From Nocardioides cavernaquae (lineage in GTDB: Bacteria > Actinomycetota > Actinomycetes > Propionibacteriales > Nocardioidaceae), in assembly GCF_003600895.1 (NCBI RefSeq), contig NZ_QYRP01000002.1, forward strand, positions 744,001-808,000: 64,000 nt of DNA, written 5' to 3'. The number at the start of each line of letters is the position of its first letter. Position 1 is the first letter of the stretch. Positions 23,831 to 33,388 of this stretch are shown in pieces. The translations under genes and the position numbers were made by a program. The notes beneath the pieces are model-generated. The model saw only the letters and a program-made list of their open reading frames with translations. It was not told where the DNA came from and did not search any database.

Positions 23831-24691
23831 ATGGTCGACGTACGCCGAGTTCCACCGGATCAGTACGCAGGTGCTCCCGCCGCAGCCCTGGCTGAGCTGC
23901 TGGCCGCGTGCCGCGCGGCTGACGGGCGCGACCCCCTCGACGAGGCAGCGCGCCTCCACCTGCACAACCACGGACTGGCCGGAGCCGATCTCTGGCTCGC
24001 CGAGGGCGGCTTCGCGCTGGCCCGAGCGGGCCTTGGCGCCAGCGCACTCGACCTCGCTGTGTCCCCGGCCCATCGACGTACCGGCGTCGGGCGGGCGCTG
24101 CTCGAGACCGTGGTCGAGTCGACATCCGGAGCGATCGACGCCTGGTCACACGGCGACCATCCTGGCGCCGATGCTCTCGCGAGGACGCACGGCTTTGGCA
24201 GATCCCGCGAGCTCCTCGTGATGACGCGACCGACAACGAGCACCGACACCCACATGGACGTGGACCCCCGGATCCGCGGCTATCTCCCGACCGACGAAGC
24301 CGAGTTGCTTCGCGTCAACGCATCGGCTTTCATCGCCCATCCGGAGCAAGGCGCCATGGACGCCGACAATCTCGCCGAACGAATGGCGGAACCGTGGTTC
24401 GACCCGGACGGCTTGCTCGTCGCTACCGACCGTTCCCGCCTCCTCGGCTTTCACTGGACGAAGGTCCATCGCGGCGCACAGGGCGAGATCTACGTCCTGG
24501 CTGTCGCGCCTGAGGCGCAGGGGTCAGGCATCGGCCGCGCTCTCACCCGCGCCGGCCTCGCACACCTTGCGCGTCGCGGGTGCACTGCCGTCCATCTGTA
24601 CGTCGAGGGGACCAACGCCCCAGCCATCGCGCTGTACCGCGCATTCGGTTTCGCACCCGACCACACGCACGTGCAGTACCACCGAGCGTGA
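23831..24691 (+). CDS. mshD: Mycothiol synthase (acetyltransferase)
   Basis: A 286-residue protein of two GNAT domains. It acetylates Cys-GlcN-Ins to make mycothiol, the main low-molecular-mass thiol of actinobacteria. The N-terminal degenerate domain has LDLAVSPAHRRTGVGRALLE. The active C-terminal domain has AEGAMD-like EQGAMDADNL, RLLGFHWTKVH and EIYVLAVAPEAQGSGIGRAL with the acetyl-CoA loop. Length matches the family (about 300). GlnR next door is the usual actinobacterial neighbour. The gene is flanked on both sides by opposed 22-bp arrays (23602-23813 and 24702-24790). Confidence 0.92.
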   Translation: MVDVRRVPPDQYAGAPAAALAELLAACRAADGRDPLDEAARLHLHNHGLAGADLWLAEGGFALARAGLGASALDLAVSPAHRRTGVGRALLETVVESTSGAIDAWSHGDHPGADALARTHGFGRSRELLVMTRPTTSTDTHMDVDPRIRGYLPTDEAELLRVNASAFIAHPEQGAMDADNLAERMAEPWFDPDGLLVATDRSRLLGFHWTKVHRGAQGEIYVLAVAPEAQGSGIGRALTRAGLAHLARRGCTAVHLYVEGTNAPAIALYRAFGFAPDHTHVQYHRA

Positions 24692-24701
24692 GTGACCTCC
24701 A

Positions 24702-24790
24702 CCAGACCTGACCCCTCGGCAGACCAAACCTGGCCTCTCGGCGCACCAAGCCTGGCCTCTCGGCGCACCAAGCCTGGCCTCTCGGCGGGG
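24702..24790 (-). repeat. 22-bp-period array, type A, four units (reverse)
   Basis: Read on the plus strand, units start at 24702, 24724, 24746 and 24768, for example CCAAGCCTGGCCTCTCGGCG. Their reverse complement matches the type A unit (start CCGCCGAGAGG, CAGGCTTGG). It lies between the convergent mshD and esterase genes and mirrors the forward array at 23602. Confidence 0.88.
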
Positions 24791-24804
24791 AGGGATCAGA
24801 GGGA

Positions 24805-25833
24805 TCAGGACAGGCCGGCGGCGAGTGCTGCAGCGATGCGCGCAACGGCCGCGGGGCCCGAGCGACCGATGCCGACCAGGTTGAAGAACCCGTGGATCTG
24901 GCCGTCGAACCGCTCGAGCTCGACCTTGACGCCGGCAGCGGAGAGCTTGGCGGCGTAGGCCTCACCCTCGTCGCGAAGCGGGTCGAAACCGGCCGTGCAG
25001 ACATAGGCGGGCGCAACGCCCTCGGGCACCGGCGCCAGCAGGACCGACACCCTCGGATCACTCCGCAACGCGACGTCCGGCACGTAGGAATCGGCGCCGA
25101 GATCCATCATCGCCTTGGTCAGGTAGAACCCGCCGCCCCCGAACTCGCGATAGCTCCCGGTCTCCGAGTCGGTCAGGTCGGTGGCCGGGTAGACCAGCAG
25201 CTGGAAGGCGAGCGGCAGGCCCTCGGCAGCTGCCGCGAGCGCTACGCCCGCCGCAAGGTTGCCGCCGGCCGAGTCGCCGCCGACAGCGAGCCGGTCCGGC
25301 GATGCCCCGACCAGCGCGGCGTTGGCAACCACCCAGCGATAGGCATCGACGCAGTCGTCGTACGCCGCGGGGAACGGGTGCTCGGGAGCGAGCCGGTAGT
25401 CGATGGCGAGCACCCGGACGCCGGCCTGCTCCGCCAGGAACCGGCACGGCGCATCGTGCGAGTCGAGGTCGCCGAAGATCCAGGCACCGCCGTGGATGAA
25501 GACGAGCAGCGCATCGGTGGGCGTCGAGGGCACGTAGAGACGCGCCCGTCGCCCGGCAACCTCCAGCGACACCACGGAGGAGATCGGCTGGTGGCCACCG
25601 ACCATGCGTGCGTCGGTCAGCATCTGCACCCGCCCCTCCGGCACGGACCGCGAACCCAGAACCGGCTCGTGGAGGAGCTTCTGCAGCCGGACCGCGAGGT
25701 GCGGATCAGGGTCGAGGGTCAGGCCCTGCCGCACGATCGGCGGGCCCGTGATCACCCGCCTCACCACCGGCGGGAGCGCAAAGGCTGCACGCAGCGACTG
25801 GGTCTTCAGGGCGGCCGGGATCGAGAGGTGCAC
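24805..25833 (-). CDS. Alpha/beta hydrolase of the hormone-sensitive lipase family
   Basis: A 342-residue cytosolic esterase. It has the oxyanion-hole motif [17 protein letters not shown], the nucleophile [13 protein letters not shown], the acid [10 protein letters not shown] and the His in DGQIHGFFN. All are in the order expected of the HSL family (GH-G-A, G-D-S-A-G-G-N, D, H). It starts with GTG at 25833 and is divergent from ppk. The natural ester substrate is unknown. Position between mshD and ppk shows no functional link. Confidence 0.9.
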   Translation of the reverse strand: MHLSIPAALKTQSLRAAFALPPVVRRVITGPPIVRQGLTLDPDPHLAVRLQKLLHEPVLGSRSVPEGRVQMLTDARMVGGHQPISSVVSLEVAGRRARLYVPSTPTDALLVFIHGGAWIFGDLDSHDAPCRFLAEQAGVRVLAIDYRLAPEHPFPAAYDDCVDAYRWVVANAALVGASPDRLAVGGDSAGGNLAAGVALAAAAEGLPLAFQLLVYPATDLTDSETGSYREFGGGGFYLTKAMMDLGADSYVPDVALRSDPRVSVLLAPVPEGVAPAYVCTAGFDPLRDEGEAYAAKLSAAGVKVELERFDGQIHGFFNLVGIGRSGPAAVARIAAALAAGLS

Positions 25834-25902
25834 GCGCTGACGCTATCCGCCGGGAGACTGAGCCGTCACCGTGCGTTAACCCACAAGTGCCAGACTGCAC
25901 CC

Positions 25903-28134
25903 GTGACCCAGGAAGCACTGCCCTCGCACCTCAGCGGCTCGATCGAGGAAGGTCCCGTCGACCTCCTCCCGGTCAGCACCAGCGAGACCTTCGACGTCGA
26001 GCCGCCCTACGTGCCCGGCGACGAGGAGCTCGCAGCTCTCGAGGCGTTCCCCGACCGCTTCCTCGACCGCGAGCAGTCCTGGCTGCACTTCAACCAGCGT
26101 GTGCTGGAGCTGTCCGAGGACCCGAAGCTCCCGCTGCTGGAGCGCGCACGGTTCCTGGCCATCTTCGCGAGCAACCTCGACGAGTTCTTCATGGTCCGCG
26201 TGGCCGGCCTCAAGCGGCGCATCGCCGCCGGAGTGGCCGTGCGGGCGGCCAGCGGCCACCTGCCCAAGGAGGTCCTCGAGTCGATCTGGGCAACCACCGC
26301 CGAGCTGATGGAGCGCCACGCGGCCGTCTTCCAGGACCAGATCATCCCCGCGCTCAAGAGCGAGGGCATCGAGCTGGTCCGTTGGGCCGACCTCGACCTC
26401 GACGAGCAGAAGAAGTGCAAGAAGCTCTTCAAGGAGCGGGTCTTCCCGGTGCTGACGCCGCTGGCGGTCGACCCGGCCCACCCCTTCCCCTACATCTCCG
26501 GCCTCTCGCTCAACATCGCCGTCCTGGTGCGCAACCCCAAGACGAAGAAGGAGCGCTTCGCCCGGGTCAAGGTCCCGCCGATCTTCAACCGCTTCGTGCC
26601 GCTGGGCAACCAGCGCTTCGTGCCGCTCGAGGACGTCATCGGTGAGCACCTCAAGAAGCTCTTCCCCGGCATGGAGGTCCTCCAGGCCCACACCTTCCGG
26701 GTCACCCGCAACGAGGACCTCGAGGTCGAGGAGGACGACGCCGAGAACCTCCTCGCCGCCCTCGAGAAGGAGCTCCTGCGACGCAAGTTCGGACCGCCGG
26801 TGCGCCTGGAGGTCGAGGAGTCGATCGATCCCGAGGTGCTCGACCTGCTGGTCTCCGAGCTCGGCATCACCGAGTCCGAGGTCTTCCGGCTGCCCGGCCC
26901 GCTGGACCTGCGCGGCCTCCACGACATCGCCGACATCGACCGCGAGGACCTGAAGTACGACGCGTTCGTGCCGTCCACGCACAAGCAGCTGGCGCCGGTC
27001 GAGTCGGCCAGCCCGGTCGACGTCTTCAAGACCACGCGCCGTGGCGACGTACTCCTGCACCACCCCTATGACAGCTTCGCGACCAGCGTCCAGCGCTTCA
27101 TCGAGCAGGCCGCAGCGGACCCGCACGTGCTGGCGATCAAGCAGACGCTCTACCGGACCAGCGGCGACTCCCCCATCATCGATGCCCTGGTCGACGCCGC
27201 CGAGGCCGGCAAGCAGGTGCTCGTGCTGGTGGAGATCAAGGCCCGGTTCGACGAGTCCAACAACATCCGCTGGGCGCGCAAGCTCGAGCACGCGGGTTGC
27301 CACGTCGTCTACGGCCAGGTCGGCCTGAAGACCCACTGCAAGCTCGCGATGGTCGTGCGCGACGAGGTGGAGCGGGGTGGCGGCATCCGTCGCTACACCC
27401 ACATCGGCACCGGCAACTACAACCCGAAGACCGCGCGCCTCTACGAGGACTTCGGCCTGCTGACCACCAACGAGGCCATCGGGCTGGACGTCGCGCACCT
27501 CTTCAACAACCTCAGCGGTTTCTCCCGCAACGCGCAGTACGACGAGCTGCTGGTCGCCCCCGACTCCGTCCGCGACGGGCTGATCGACCAGATCCACGCC
27601 GAGATCGGCCACCACCAGGCCGGCCGCCCTGCGCGCATCCGCCTGAAGGCCAACTCGGTCGTCGACGAGGCGATCATCGACGCGCTCTACCTGGCGTCGC
27701 AGGCAGGAGTGCCGGTGCAGCTGCTGGTGCGCGGCATCTGCTCGGCCCGACCGGGCGTCCCCGGCCTGTCGGAGACGATGGAGGTCCGCTCGATCCTCGG
27801 TCGGTTCCTCGAGCACAGCCGGGTCTTCTGGTTCGAGAACGGTGGCGAGCCGCAGGCCTGGATCGGCTCGGCCGACATGATGCACCGCAACCTGGACCGT
27901 CGCGTCGAGGTGCTCGTGCGCCTGCCCGGCGAGCAGCCGGTCGAGCACATCGGCGCACTGCTGGACCTCGCCTTCTCCCCCGAGACGGGCGCGTGGGAGC
28001 TCGACGGTGACGGCGTGTGGAAGCACAACGGCGGCACCGGCGACCTGCAGAAGATCCTGATCGACAAGCAGCGTCGCCGCGGACGGTCCTCTAGCAGGAC
28101 GCCAGCAGCACAGGACCCTGCGTCGTCTCGCTGA
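25903..28134 (+). CDS. ppk: Polyphosphate kinase 1
   Basis: A 743-residue enzyme that polymerises the gamma-phosphate of ATP into polyphosphate, reversibly. Motifs include [33 protein letters not shown], the catalytic region [34 protein letters not shown] and the phospholipase D-like His segments [17 protein letters not shown] and [19 protein letters not shown]. One His in these segments is the phosphorylated residue. GTG 25903 follows CAGACT by 6 bases. The C-terminal 20 residues overlap the convergent gene at 28091. Its neighbours mutT1 and the pst operon make a phosphate gene cluster. Confidence 0.96.
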   Translation: MTQEALPSHLSGSIEEGPVDLLPVSTSETFDVEPPYVPGDEELAALEAFPDRFLDREQSWLHFNQRVLELSEDPKLPLLERARFLAIFASNLDEFFMVRVAGLKRRIAAGVAVRAASGHLPKEVLESIWATTAELMERHAAVFQDQIIPALKSEGIELVRWADLDLDEQKKCKKLFKERVFPVLTPLAVDPAHPFPYISGLSLNIAVLVRNPKTKKERFARVKVPPIFNRFVPLGNQRFVPLEDVIGEHLKKLFPGMEVLQAHTFRVTRNEDLEVEEDDAENLLAALEKELLRRKFGPPVRLEVEESIDPEVLDLLVSELGITESEVFRLPGPLDLRGLHDIADIDREDLKYDAFVPSTHKQLAPVESASPVDVFKTTRRGDVLLHHPYDSFATSVQRFIEQAAADPHVLAIKQTLYRTSGDSPIIDALVDAAEAGKQVLVLVEIKARFDESNNIRWARKLEHAGCHVVYGQVGLKTHCKLAMVVRDEVERGGGIRRYTHIGTGNYNPKTARLYEDFGLLTTNEAIGLDVAHLFNNLSGFSRNAQYDELLVAPDSVRDGLIDQIHAEIGHHQAGRPARIRLKANSVVDEAIIDALYLASQAGVPVQLLVRGICSARPGVPGLSETMEVRSILGRFLEHSRVFWFENGGEPQAWIGSADMMHRNLDRRVEVLVRLPGEQPVEHIGALLDLAFSPETGAWELDGDGVWKHNGGTGDLQKILIDKQRRRGRSSSRTPAAQDPASSR

Positions 28135-29161
28135 GCGCGTAGGACGAGCTGGCCGCTCGGCCGTGCAGCACGACCATCCGGTCGTCCCGCTCGGCCGAGT
28201 CGAGCGTGAAGAGGTCGGGGTAGGACTCCATCTGCCCCGGATCCTCCGCGCGGGCGAGTGACTGGCGCGAGCGTGCGTCGTGACGTGCCTGGGCGACGGT
28301 CTCGAACGCGAAGCCCGCCGTCCACGCACGATCGGGGCCCAGGGCGACGAGATAACCGACCAGCGGCGAGACGCCGCCGGCCTCCTCCACCACGCGCGTC
28401 GCGGTGGCCCGCGCACCGGGATCGGCAGTGGCCATCGAGAGGGCTTCACAGGCGAAGTCGTCGACGAAACCCACGGCGGACAGCGGCTCGGTCACAGCAC
28501 CCGCGAGGTCCCACGACAGTCCGCCGTCGCGAGCCGACTTCACGGCCCTCGCCAGTGCGGAGGGGCTGTCCGAGCTCAGCAGCAGGTGGTCGTCACCGAG
28601 GAACGCGACGTGCTGCAGGATCGGCTCCGCCAGATCGGGGATCCGGGCCAGCGCATCGGGTCCACCCGACCAGACGGCTCCGTCCAGCCGCCGCTTGCCG
28701 GGGTCCGCGAATCCGTGCTCCTCATAGCGCTTTGCGATGCCGTCGAGCTCCGAGGATCCGGCATCGACGATCAGGACCTGCCCGTTGCGCCCCTGTCCGA
28801 GCACCTCCCACTCGATGCTGCGCGGTCCCCAGCCGAGTTCCTCGTCCAGCGTGGGTGCCAGGCCGGCGATCACCGAGGACGAGGCGAGCTCGGAGCCGTC
28901 GAGCACGCTGGCTCCGTCACAGTGCGGCCAGGCCGTGCACCCCGCCGCGTCGGCATCCATCTCGTCGCGCACACCGGACCAGTCGGTGAAGGCGATGCGC
29001 AGGGTGTCCTTCGGGAGCAGCGAGGTCGCGCGCTCGAGGGTCGAGCCCGACCGCGGCCACGCGGCGTACAGGATCGCGGCGATGACGACCGCCAGGACGA
29101 GGAGGCCTGAGAGGAGGACCCGCGGGCGTCCTGACATCGAGTTGCGCAGGCGGTCCAGCAT
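28091..29161 (-). CDS. Membrane-anchored protein of unknown function
   Basis: A 356-residue protein with a single N-terminal helix, [20 protein letters not shown], preceded by basic residues, so most of the chain is probably outside the cell. The rest contains [20 protein letters not shown] and [21 protein letters not shown] do not recognise the family with certainty; it has no catalytic motif that I can name. It has four Cys (in CTAWPHC, FACE and the terminal SC). The 3' end overlaps ppk by 44 bases on the opposite strand. ATG 29161 is divergent from mutT1. Its conserved position between ppk and mutT1 hints at a phosphate role, but that is only context. Confidence 0.72.
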   Translation of the reverse strand: MLDRLRNSMSGRPRVLLSGLLVLAVVIAAILYAAWPRSGSTLERATSLLPKDTLRIAFTDWSGVRDEMDADAAGCTAWPHCDGASVLDGSELASSSVIAGLAPTLDEELGWGPRSIEWEVLGQGRNGQVLIVDAGSSELDGIAKRYEEHGFADPGKRRLDGAVWSGGPDALARIPDLAEPILQHVAFLGDDHLLLSSDSPSALARAVKSARDGGLSWDLAGAVTEPLSAVGFVDDFACEALSMATADPGARATATRVVEEAGGVSPLVGYLVALGPDRAWTAGFAFETVAQARHDARSRQSLARAEDPGQMESYPDLFTLDSAERDDRMVVLHGRAASSSYALSETTQGPVLLASC

Positions 29162-29209
29162 CGGCGAGGTCCACTCCTCAAAGCAGCAGGGTGGTGTGAG
29201 ACTAACGCC

Positions 29210-30121
29210 ATGTCGAGCACGCCCCCTCCCCGACCGGCTGCACACCCGGTCGTCGCCGCGGGCGCCGTGGTGCTCCGCAAGGCTCCCCCCGCGGGCACCG
29301 ATCCGCGCGTGCTGGAGGTGCTGCTCGTCCACCGACCGAAGTACGACGACTGGTCGTTCCCCAAGGGCAAGGTCGACCGCGGCGAGCACGTGGTGACGGC
29401 CGCGGTGCGTGAGGTGGCCGAGGAGACCGGGCTCGCCGTCCGGCTGGGGCAGCCGCTCGACTCCCAGGAGTACGTCATCAGCGGTGGTCGCCTCAAGGTC
29501 GTCCACTACTGGGTCGCCCGGGTCCTCGACAGCGACGACGTCTCGGCCTACGTGGCCAACCGGGAGATCGACCAGGTCCGCTGGGTGCCGGTCGACGAGG
29601 CGCGGGAGCTGCTCTCCTACAAGTACGACCGCGCCACCCTGAAGCAGGCGGTGAAGCGCCGCAAGCGCACCACCACCGTCATCGTCCTGCGCCACGCCCA
29701 CGCCCGCGCCCGCTCCCACTGGCGCACCGACGACCGGTTCCGGCCGCTCCTCAAGCTCGGCACGATGCAGGCCGACCGCCTCGTGCCCCTCCTCGCGGCG
29801 TACGACGCGACGCGGCTGGTCACTTCCAGCAGCCTGCGCTGCGTCGCGACCGTCGTCCCGTACGCCGACGCGTGCGGCCGCAAGGTGGTCACCGAGGACC
29901 GCCTCTCCGAGGAGGACGCCACCACGCGCGGCGTGACCGACCTGGTCGAGGAGCTGGTCGATGCCGACAAGCGCACGGTGCTCTGCACGCACCGTCCCGT
30001 CCTCCCGGCCGTGTTCGACGTGCTCGGGCTCGAGGACCCGCGGCTTGAACCCGGTGAGATGGTGGTCGTTCACCTTCGCCGCGGTGAAGCCGTCGCCGTC
30101 GAGCGCCACGGCGTGCGCTGA
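29210..30121 (+). CDS. mutT1: NUDIX hydrolase with C-terminal phosphatase domain (MutT1)
   Basis: A 303-residue protein. The Nudix box is GKVDRGEHVVTAAVREVAEE, hydrolysing 8-oxo-dGTP or diadenosine polyphosphates. The second half is a histidine phosphatase domain starting VIVLRHAHARARSHWR, where the RHx motif carries the catalytic His. The same two-domain fusion is found in mycobacterial MutT1, which is encoded next to ppk as here. Its activities in mycobacteria are 8-oxo-dGTP breakdown. The gene leads a plus-strand run into pstS. ATG 29210 gives MSSTPPPRPAAHPVVAAG. Confidence 0.92.
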   Translation: MSSTPPPRPAAHPVVAAGAVVLRKAPPAGTDPRVLEVLLVHRPKYDDWSFPKGKVDRGEHVVTAAVREVAEETGLAVRLGQPLDSQEYVISGGRLKVVHYWVARVLDSDDVSAYVANREIDQVRWVPVDEARELLSYKYDRATLKQAVKRRKRTTTVIVLRHAHARARSHWRTDDRFRPLLKLGTMQADRLVPLLAAYDATRLVTSSSLRCVATVVPYADACGRKVVTEDRLSEEDATTRGVTDLVEELVDADKRTVLCTHRPVLPAVFDVLGLEDPRLEPGEMVVVHLRRGEAVAVERHGVR

Positions 30122-30137
30122 AGATCAGGAGCCTCAC

Positions 30138-31229
30138 GTGGACGCCTTCCCCTTCCGCAAGGTCATCACGCCGGTCGTCTGCTCGCTGCTGCTCGCGGCA
30201 GGGGGCACGGCCTGCAGCGCCGGCAACGAGGCTCCGCGGGACGCGGACACGACCGACGCCGCGCTGACCGGCACGCTGACCGGCGGCGGATCGACCGCCC
30301 AGGAGTCGGCCCAGTCCACCTGGATCACCGCCCTGCGCGACGCCAACCCGGGCCTCGAGATCACCTACGAGGCTGTCGGTTCGGGCGACGGCCGCGCCAA
30401 CTTCATCAACGGTGCCTACGCGTTCGGCGCGACGGACTCCGCCCTCGGCGAGGACAAGGGCGCGCTGTCCGCGGCCCGGAAGCGCTGCGGCGGCAACCCG
30501 ATCCAGGTCCCGGCCTACGTCTCCCCGATCGCGGTCGTCTACAACCTCCCCGGCGTAGATGACCTGCAGCTCGACCCAGCAACCGTCTCCGGGATCTTCG
30601 CGGGCACCATCACCTCGTGGGACGACCCGGCCATCACGGCGACGAACCCGGAGTCCGACCTTCCGGCAACCCCGATCGTGCCGGTGCACCGCTCGGACAA
30701 CTCGGGCACCACGAAGAACTTCCTCAGCTACCTCGCGGAGGCTGGGTCGTTCCCGGCGGATCCCGCGAGCCTCTGGCCCGTCGAGGGCGGGATCGCCGCC
30801 GCCGGCACGTCGGGCCTCGTCGGCGCGGTGTCCCAGGACGAGGGCACGATCGGGTACGCCGACAACTCGGCCACGAAGGGCATGCAGGTTGCCCGGCTGA
30901 AGGTCGGATCCGCATTCGTCGTGCCCTCGGCCGAGGGCGCTGCCAGACTCCTGTCGATCTCCCGCCCGGCCGGGGCGTCCGCACGCGACCTGGCGCTCGA
31001 CCTGGCCCGCGCGACCGACGACCCCTCGGCGTACCCGAACGTCCTCGTGTCCTACCTCCTCGCCTGCCCGACCTACGACGACCCGGCCACGGCAAGGCTG
31101 GTCAAGGCGTACCTGACCTACGTCCTGTCGGAGGACGGCCAGAAGACGGCCGCCACCGAGGCCCGTTCCGCACCCCTCGAGCGCGACATCGCCAACAGGG
31201 CCCAGCTGCTCGTCGACAAGATCGCCTGA
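30138..31229 (+). CDS. Phosphate ABC transporter substrate-binding lipoprotein, PstS paralogue
   Basis: A 363-residue phosphate-binding protein distinct from the second copy at 31426. It has a basic start, a hydrophobic signal (VVCSLLLAAGGTAC) with a lipobox-like Cys, then TGGGSTAQESAQSTWI (the phosphate loop), FGATDSALG and VHRSDNSGTTKNFLSYLAEAG. These match PstS. GTG 30138 follows CAGGAG by 5 bases, 16 bases after mutT1. A hairpin at 31234-31254 lies behind the stop. It probably shares mRNA with mutT1, unlike the Pho-box-controlled second pstS. A sensor or high-affinity role cannot be decided from sequence. Confidence 0.85.
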   Translation: MDAFPFRKVITPVVCSLLLAAGGTACSAGNEAPRDADTTDAALTGTLTGGGSTAQESAQSTWITALRDANPGLEITYEAVGSGDGRANFINGAYAFGATDSALGEDKGALSAARKRCGGNPIQVPAYVSPIAVVYNLPGVDDLQLDPATVSGIFAGTITSWDDPAITATNPESDLPATPIVPVHRSDNSGTTKNFLSYLAEAGSFPADPASLWPVEGGIAAAGTSGLVGAVSQDEGTIGYADNSATKGMQVARLKVGSAFVVPSAEGAARLLSISRPAGASARDLALDLARATDDPSAYPNVLVSYLLACPTYDDPATARLVKAYLTYVLSEDGQKTAATEARSAPLERDIANRAQLLVDKIA

Positions 31230-31233
31230 CTGC

Positions 31234-31254
31234 CATGCCGCGAAGTGCGGCATG
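31234..31254 (+). terminator. Possible terminator behind the first pstS-like gene
   Basis: CATGCCGC (31234-31241) and GCGGCATG (31247-31254) form an 8-bp stem with a 5-base loop, right behind the stop codon. There is no T-run, so it may be a weak terminator. Confidence 0.45.
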
Positions 31255-31331
31255 CCGTCAAGGTCTAGACCGGCTCGTTCACGTGATCGCCGTCTCACGC
31301 ACGCTCAAGCGTGGCCTTGGCGCCCAGAACC

Positions 31332-31353
31332 GTTCATCGCTCGTTCACCTGCA
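31332..31353 (+). promoter_or_regulatory. PHO box upstream of pstS
   Basis: Two 11-base direct repeats, GTTCATCGCTC (31332-31342) and GTTCACCTGCA (31343-31353), match the actinobacterial PHO box, in which GTTCACC recurs every 11 bases. A further GTTCACGTGAT lies at 31277. A -10 box TAGGTT (31381-31386) is 27 bases downstream. PhoP~P would activate the pst operon in phosphate starvation. Confidence 0.75.
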
Positions 31354-31425
31354 CCCGCAAAGTCGGACACCTGCCCTCCTTAGGTTCGCCGGGACAGTTC
31401 AACTCAAATGCATCAGGAGAATGAA

Positions 31426-32388
31426 GTGAACGCCACTTCCATCCGCCGGGCGACCGCCCCGGCCCTGGCCCTCGCGGCCCTCTCGCTCTCGCTCGCCGCC
31501 TGTGGTGGCGAGTCCGAGCCCAAGGCTGGCGACGCCGAGCAGGTCACCGGCTCGGTCGCCATTGACGGTTCCTCGACCGTCTACCCGATGAGCATCGCCG
31601 CCCAGGAGCTCGTCGGCGAGGAGCAGCCGGGCATCAAGGCCACGGTCGGCGAGTCCGGCACCGGCGGCGGCTTCGAGAAGTTCTGTGCCGGCGAGACCGA
31701 CATCTCCGACGCGTCGCGCCCGATCAAGACCGACGAGGAAGCCCCGGTCTGCGAGAAGGCCGGCATCAAGTACACCGAGCTCCAGGTTGCCACCGACGCG
31801 CTGACGATCGCCGTCCACAAGGACCTCGCCGTCGACTGCCTCACCGTCGACCAGATCAGCAAGCTCCTGATCCAGGGCTCGAAGGTCACCAACTGGAACC
31901 AGCTCGACAAGTCGTTCCCGGACCAGAAGATCTCGTTCTTCATCCCCGGCGAGGACTCCGGCACGTACGACTACATGGCCAACGACGTCTTCGACAACGA
32001 GTCCGAGAAGCTGCGCACCGACGTTGAGTCCTCCGAGAACGACAACGTCCTGGTCCAGGGTGTCTCCGGCACCAAGGGCGCCGTCGGCTTCTTCGGCTAC
32101 TCCTACTTCGAGGAGAACGCCGAGACGCTGAAGGCCCTCGAGGTCGACGGTGGCGAGGGCTGCGTTGCTCCGTCCGCCGACACCGCGCGCGACGGTTCCT
32201 ACACCCCGCTCGCCCGCCCGCTGTTCATCTACACGAACAACGCGTCGTACACCGACAAGCCGGCCGTCAAGGCGTTCACCGACTTCTACATCGAGAACCT
32301 CGAGACCATCGCTGAGGAGTCCGGTTTCATCGCGCTCAGCGACGAGCAGTACACCGCCACCAAGGACGCCCTCGCGGCGATCAAGTGA
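31426..32388 (+). CDS. pstS: Phosphate-binding lipoprotein PstS
   Basis: A 320-residue phosphate-binding protein outside the membrane. It has a lipoprotein signal ending LSLAACGGE, then VAIDGSSTVYPMS (first phosphate loop), FCAGETDISDASRPI and PGEDSGTYDYMANDVF (second loop). GTG 31426 is preferred over ATG 31408 because AGGAGA sits 5 bases upstream of it and the signal peptide is then normal. It is first in the pstS-pstC-pstA-pstB operon under a PHO box. A stem-loop between pstS and pstC (32394-32414) may trim downstream expression. Confidence 0.95.
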   Translation: MNATSIRRATAPALALAALSLSLAACGGESEPKAGDAEQVTGSVAIDGSSTVYPMSIAAQELVGEEQPGIKATVGESGTGGGFEKFCAGETDISDASRPIKTDEEAPVCEKAGIKYTELQVATDALTIAVHKDLAVDCLTVDQISKLLIQGSKVTNWNQLDKSFPDQKISFFIPGEDSGTYDYMANDVFDNESEKLRTDVESSENDNVLVQGVSGTKGAVGFFGYSYFEENAETLKALEVDGGEGCVAPSADTARDGSYTPLARPLFIYTNNASYTDKPAVKAFTDFYIENLETIAEESGFIALSDEQYTATKDALAAIK

Positions 32389-32393
32389 CCTTT

Positions 32394-32414
32394 ACCTCGG
32401 AGCACTTCCGAGGT
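32394..32414 (+). promoter_or_regulatory. Stem-loop between pstS and pstC
   Basis: ACCTCGGA (32394-32401) pairs with TCCGAGGT (32407-32414) over a 5-base loop. Located just behind the pstS stop, it may stabilise the pstS message or partly end transcription, giving more PstS than permease. Confidence 0.5.
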
Positions 32415-32440
32415 GGGTTCGATAGGACAAACTGTTGGCC

Positions 32441-33388
32441 ATGAACGCCACCAACCCAGCTGGCCCGCCCCGTGTCGGGGCGGGCCAGCCCGGTGTTCCG
32501 GATCTGTCTCACAAGGTCCGGCCCGGGGAATCCGTCATCAAGGCCGCGCTGGTCACCGCCGCAGTGCTCTCTGTCGCGATCACCTTCGGCATCCTGTTCG
32601 CGCTCATCGAGCCGGTCATCCAGTTCTTCCGCAACGTGCCGCTCGGTGACTTCTTCGCGCTGGAGGACAACCCGGGCGCACAGGTCGGCGCCGCGGTCTT
32701 CCCGTGGATCGCCGCGACCCTGGAGGTGACCGCGATCGCCCTCGTCGTGGCGGTGCCGCTCGGCCTCGGAGCCGCGATGTACCTCTCCGAGTACGCCTCG
32801 CCTCGCGCACGTAAGGTGCTCAAGCCGACGGTCGAGCTGCTGGCCGGCGTCCCGTCGGTTGTCTACGGCTTCTTCGCCCTCACCTTCGTGACCCCGACGC
32901 TCCTCAACAAGATCCTCAACCTCGAGGTCAACTTCACCAACCTGCTTGCCGCGGGCGTCGTGCTCGGGGTGATGATCATCCCGACCATTGCCTCGCTCGC
33001 CGAGGACGCGCTCACCGCGGTGCCGCACGCTCTCCGGCAGGGCTCGCTGGCCATGGGCGCCAACAAGATGCAGACCACGCTCCGCGTCGTCCTCCCCGCG
33101 GCGATCTCGGGAGTCTCGGCCGCGATCGTGCTCGGCATGTCCCGCGCCATCGGCGAGACCATGATCGTCGCCCTGGCCGCCGGCTCCCAGAAGCAGCTGA
33201 CCCTCAATGTCACCGAAGGCGCCCAGACCATGACCGGCAAGATTGCCCAGACCCTGGGCGGCGAGGCCGCGGTCGGCTCCGACAAGTACTACCTGCTCTT
33301 CGCGATCGGCCTGACGCTCTTCTTCATCACCCTGGCGATCAACGCGATCAGCATCACCCTCGTCCGTCGTTTCAGGCAGGCCTACTGA
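32441..33388 (+). CDS. pstC: Phosphate ABC transporter permease PstC
   Basis: A 315-residue inner-membrane permease with six predicted helices. It has ATLEVTAIALVVAVPLGLGA, GVPSVVYGFFALTFV and the permease-loop pattern ALRQGSLAMGANKMQT...VLPAAISGVSAA, where EAA-type residues contact PstB. It forms the phosphate channel with PstA. ATG 32441 has a weak AGGACA upstream. The N-terminal 35 residues are soluble. The stop overlaps the pstA start by one base (TGATG). Confidence 0.95.
   Translation: MNATNPAGPPRVGAGQPGVPDLSHKVRPGESVIKAALVTAAVLSVAITFGILFALIEPVIQFFRNVPLGDFFALEDNPGAQVGAAVFPWIAATLEVTAIALVVAVPLGLGAAMYLSEYASPRARKVLKPTVELLAGVPSVVYGFFALTFVTPTLLNKILNLEVNFTNLLAAGVVLGVMIIPTIASLAEDALTAVPHALRQGSLAMGANKMQTTLRVVLPAAISGVSAAIVLGMSRAIGETMIVALAAGSQKQLTLNVTEGAQTMTGKIAQTLGGEAAVGSDKYYLLFAIGLTLFFITLAINAISITLVRRFRQAY

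Noticed and set aside
23614..24221. Open frames through the 22-bp array as proteins (RQVWRAEPSGLAC-like repeats)
   Set aside because: All frames stay open because the unit has no stop; there is no ribosome site or codon bias, and one frame runs on into mshD out of frame.
25876..28449. An 857-codon minus-strand frame opposite ppk
   Set aside because: It mirrors ppk codon bias and carries only Arg/Asp/Gly/Leu-rich low-complexity sequence, typical of a shadow frame.
31408..31425. ATG 31408 as pstS start
   Set aside because: It would place the ribosome site AGGAGA inside the coding region; GTG 31426 has correct spacing and a normal signal peptide.
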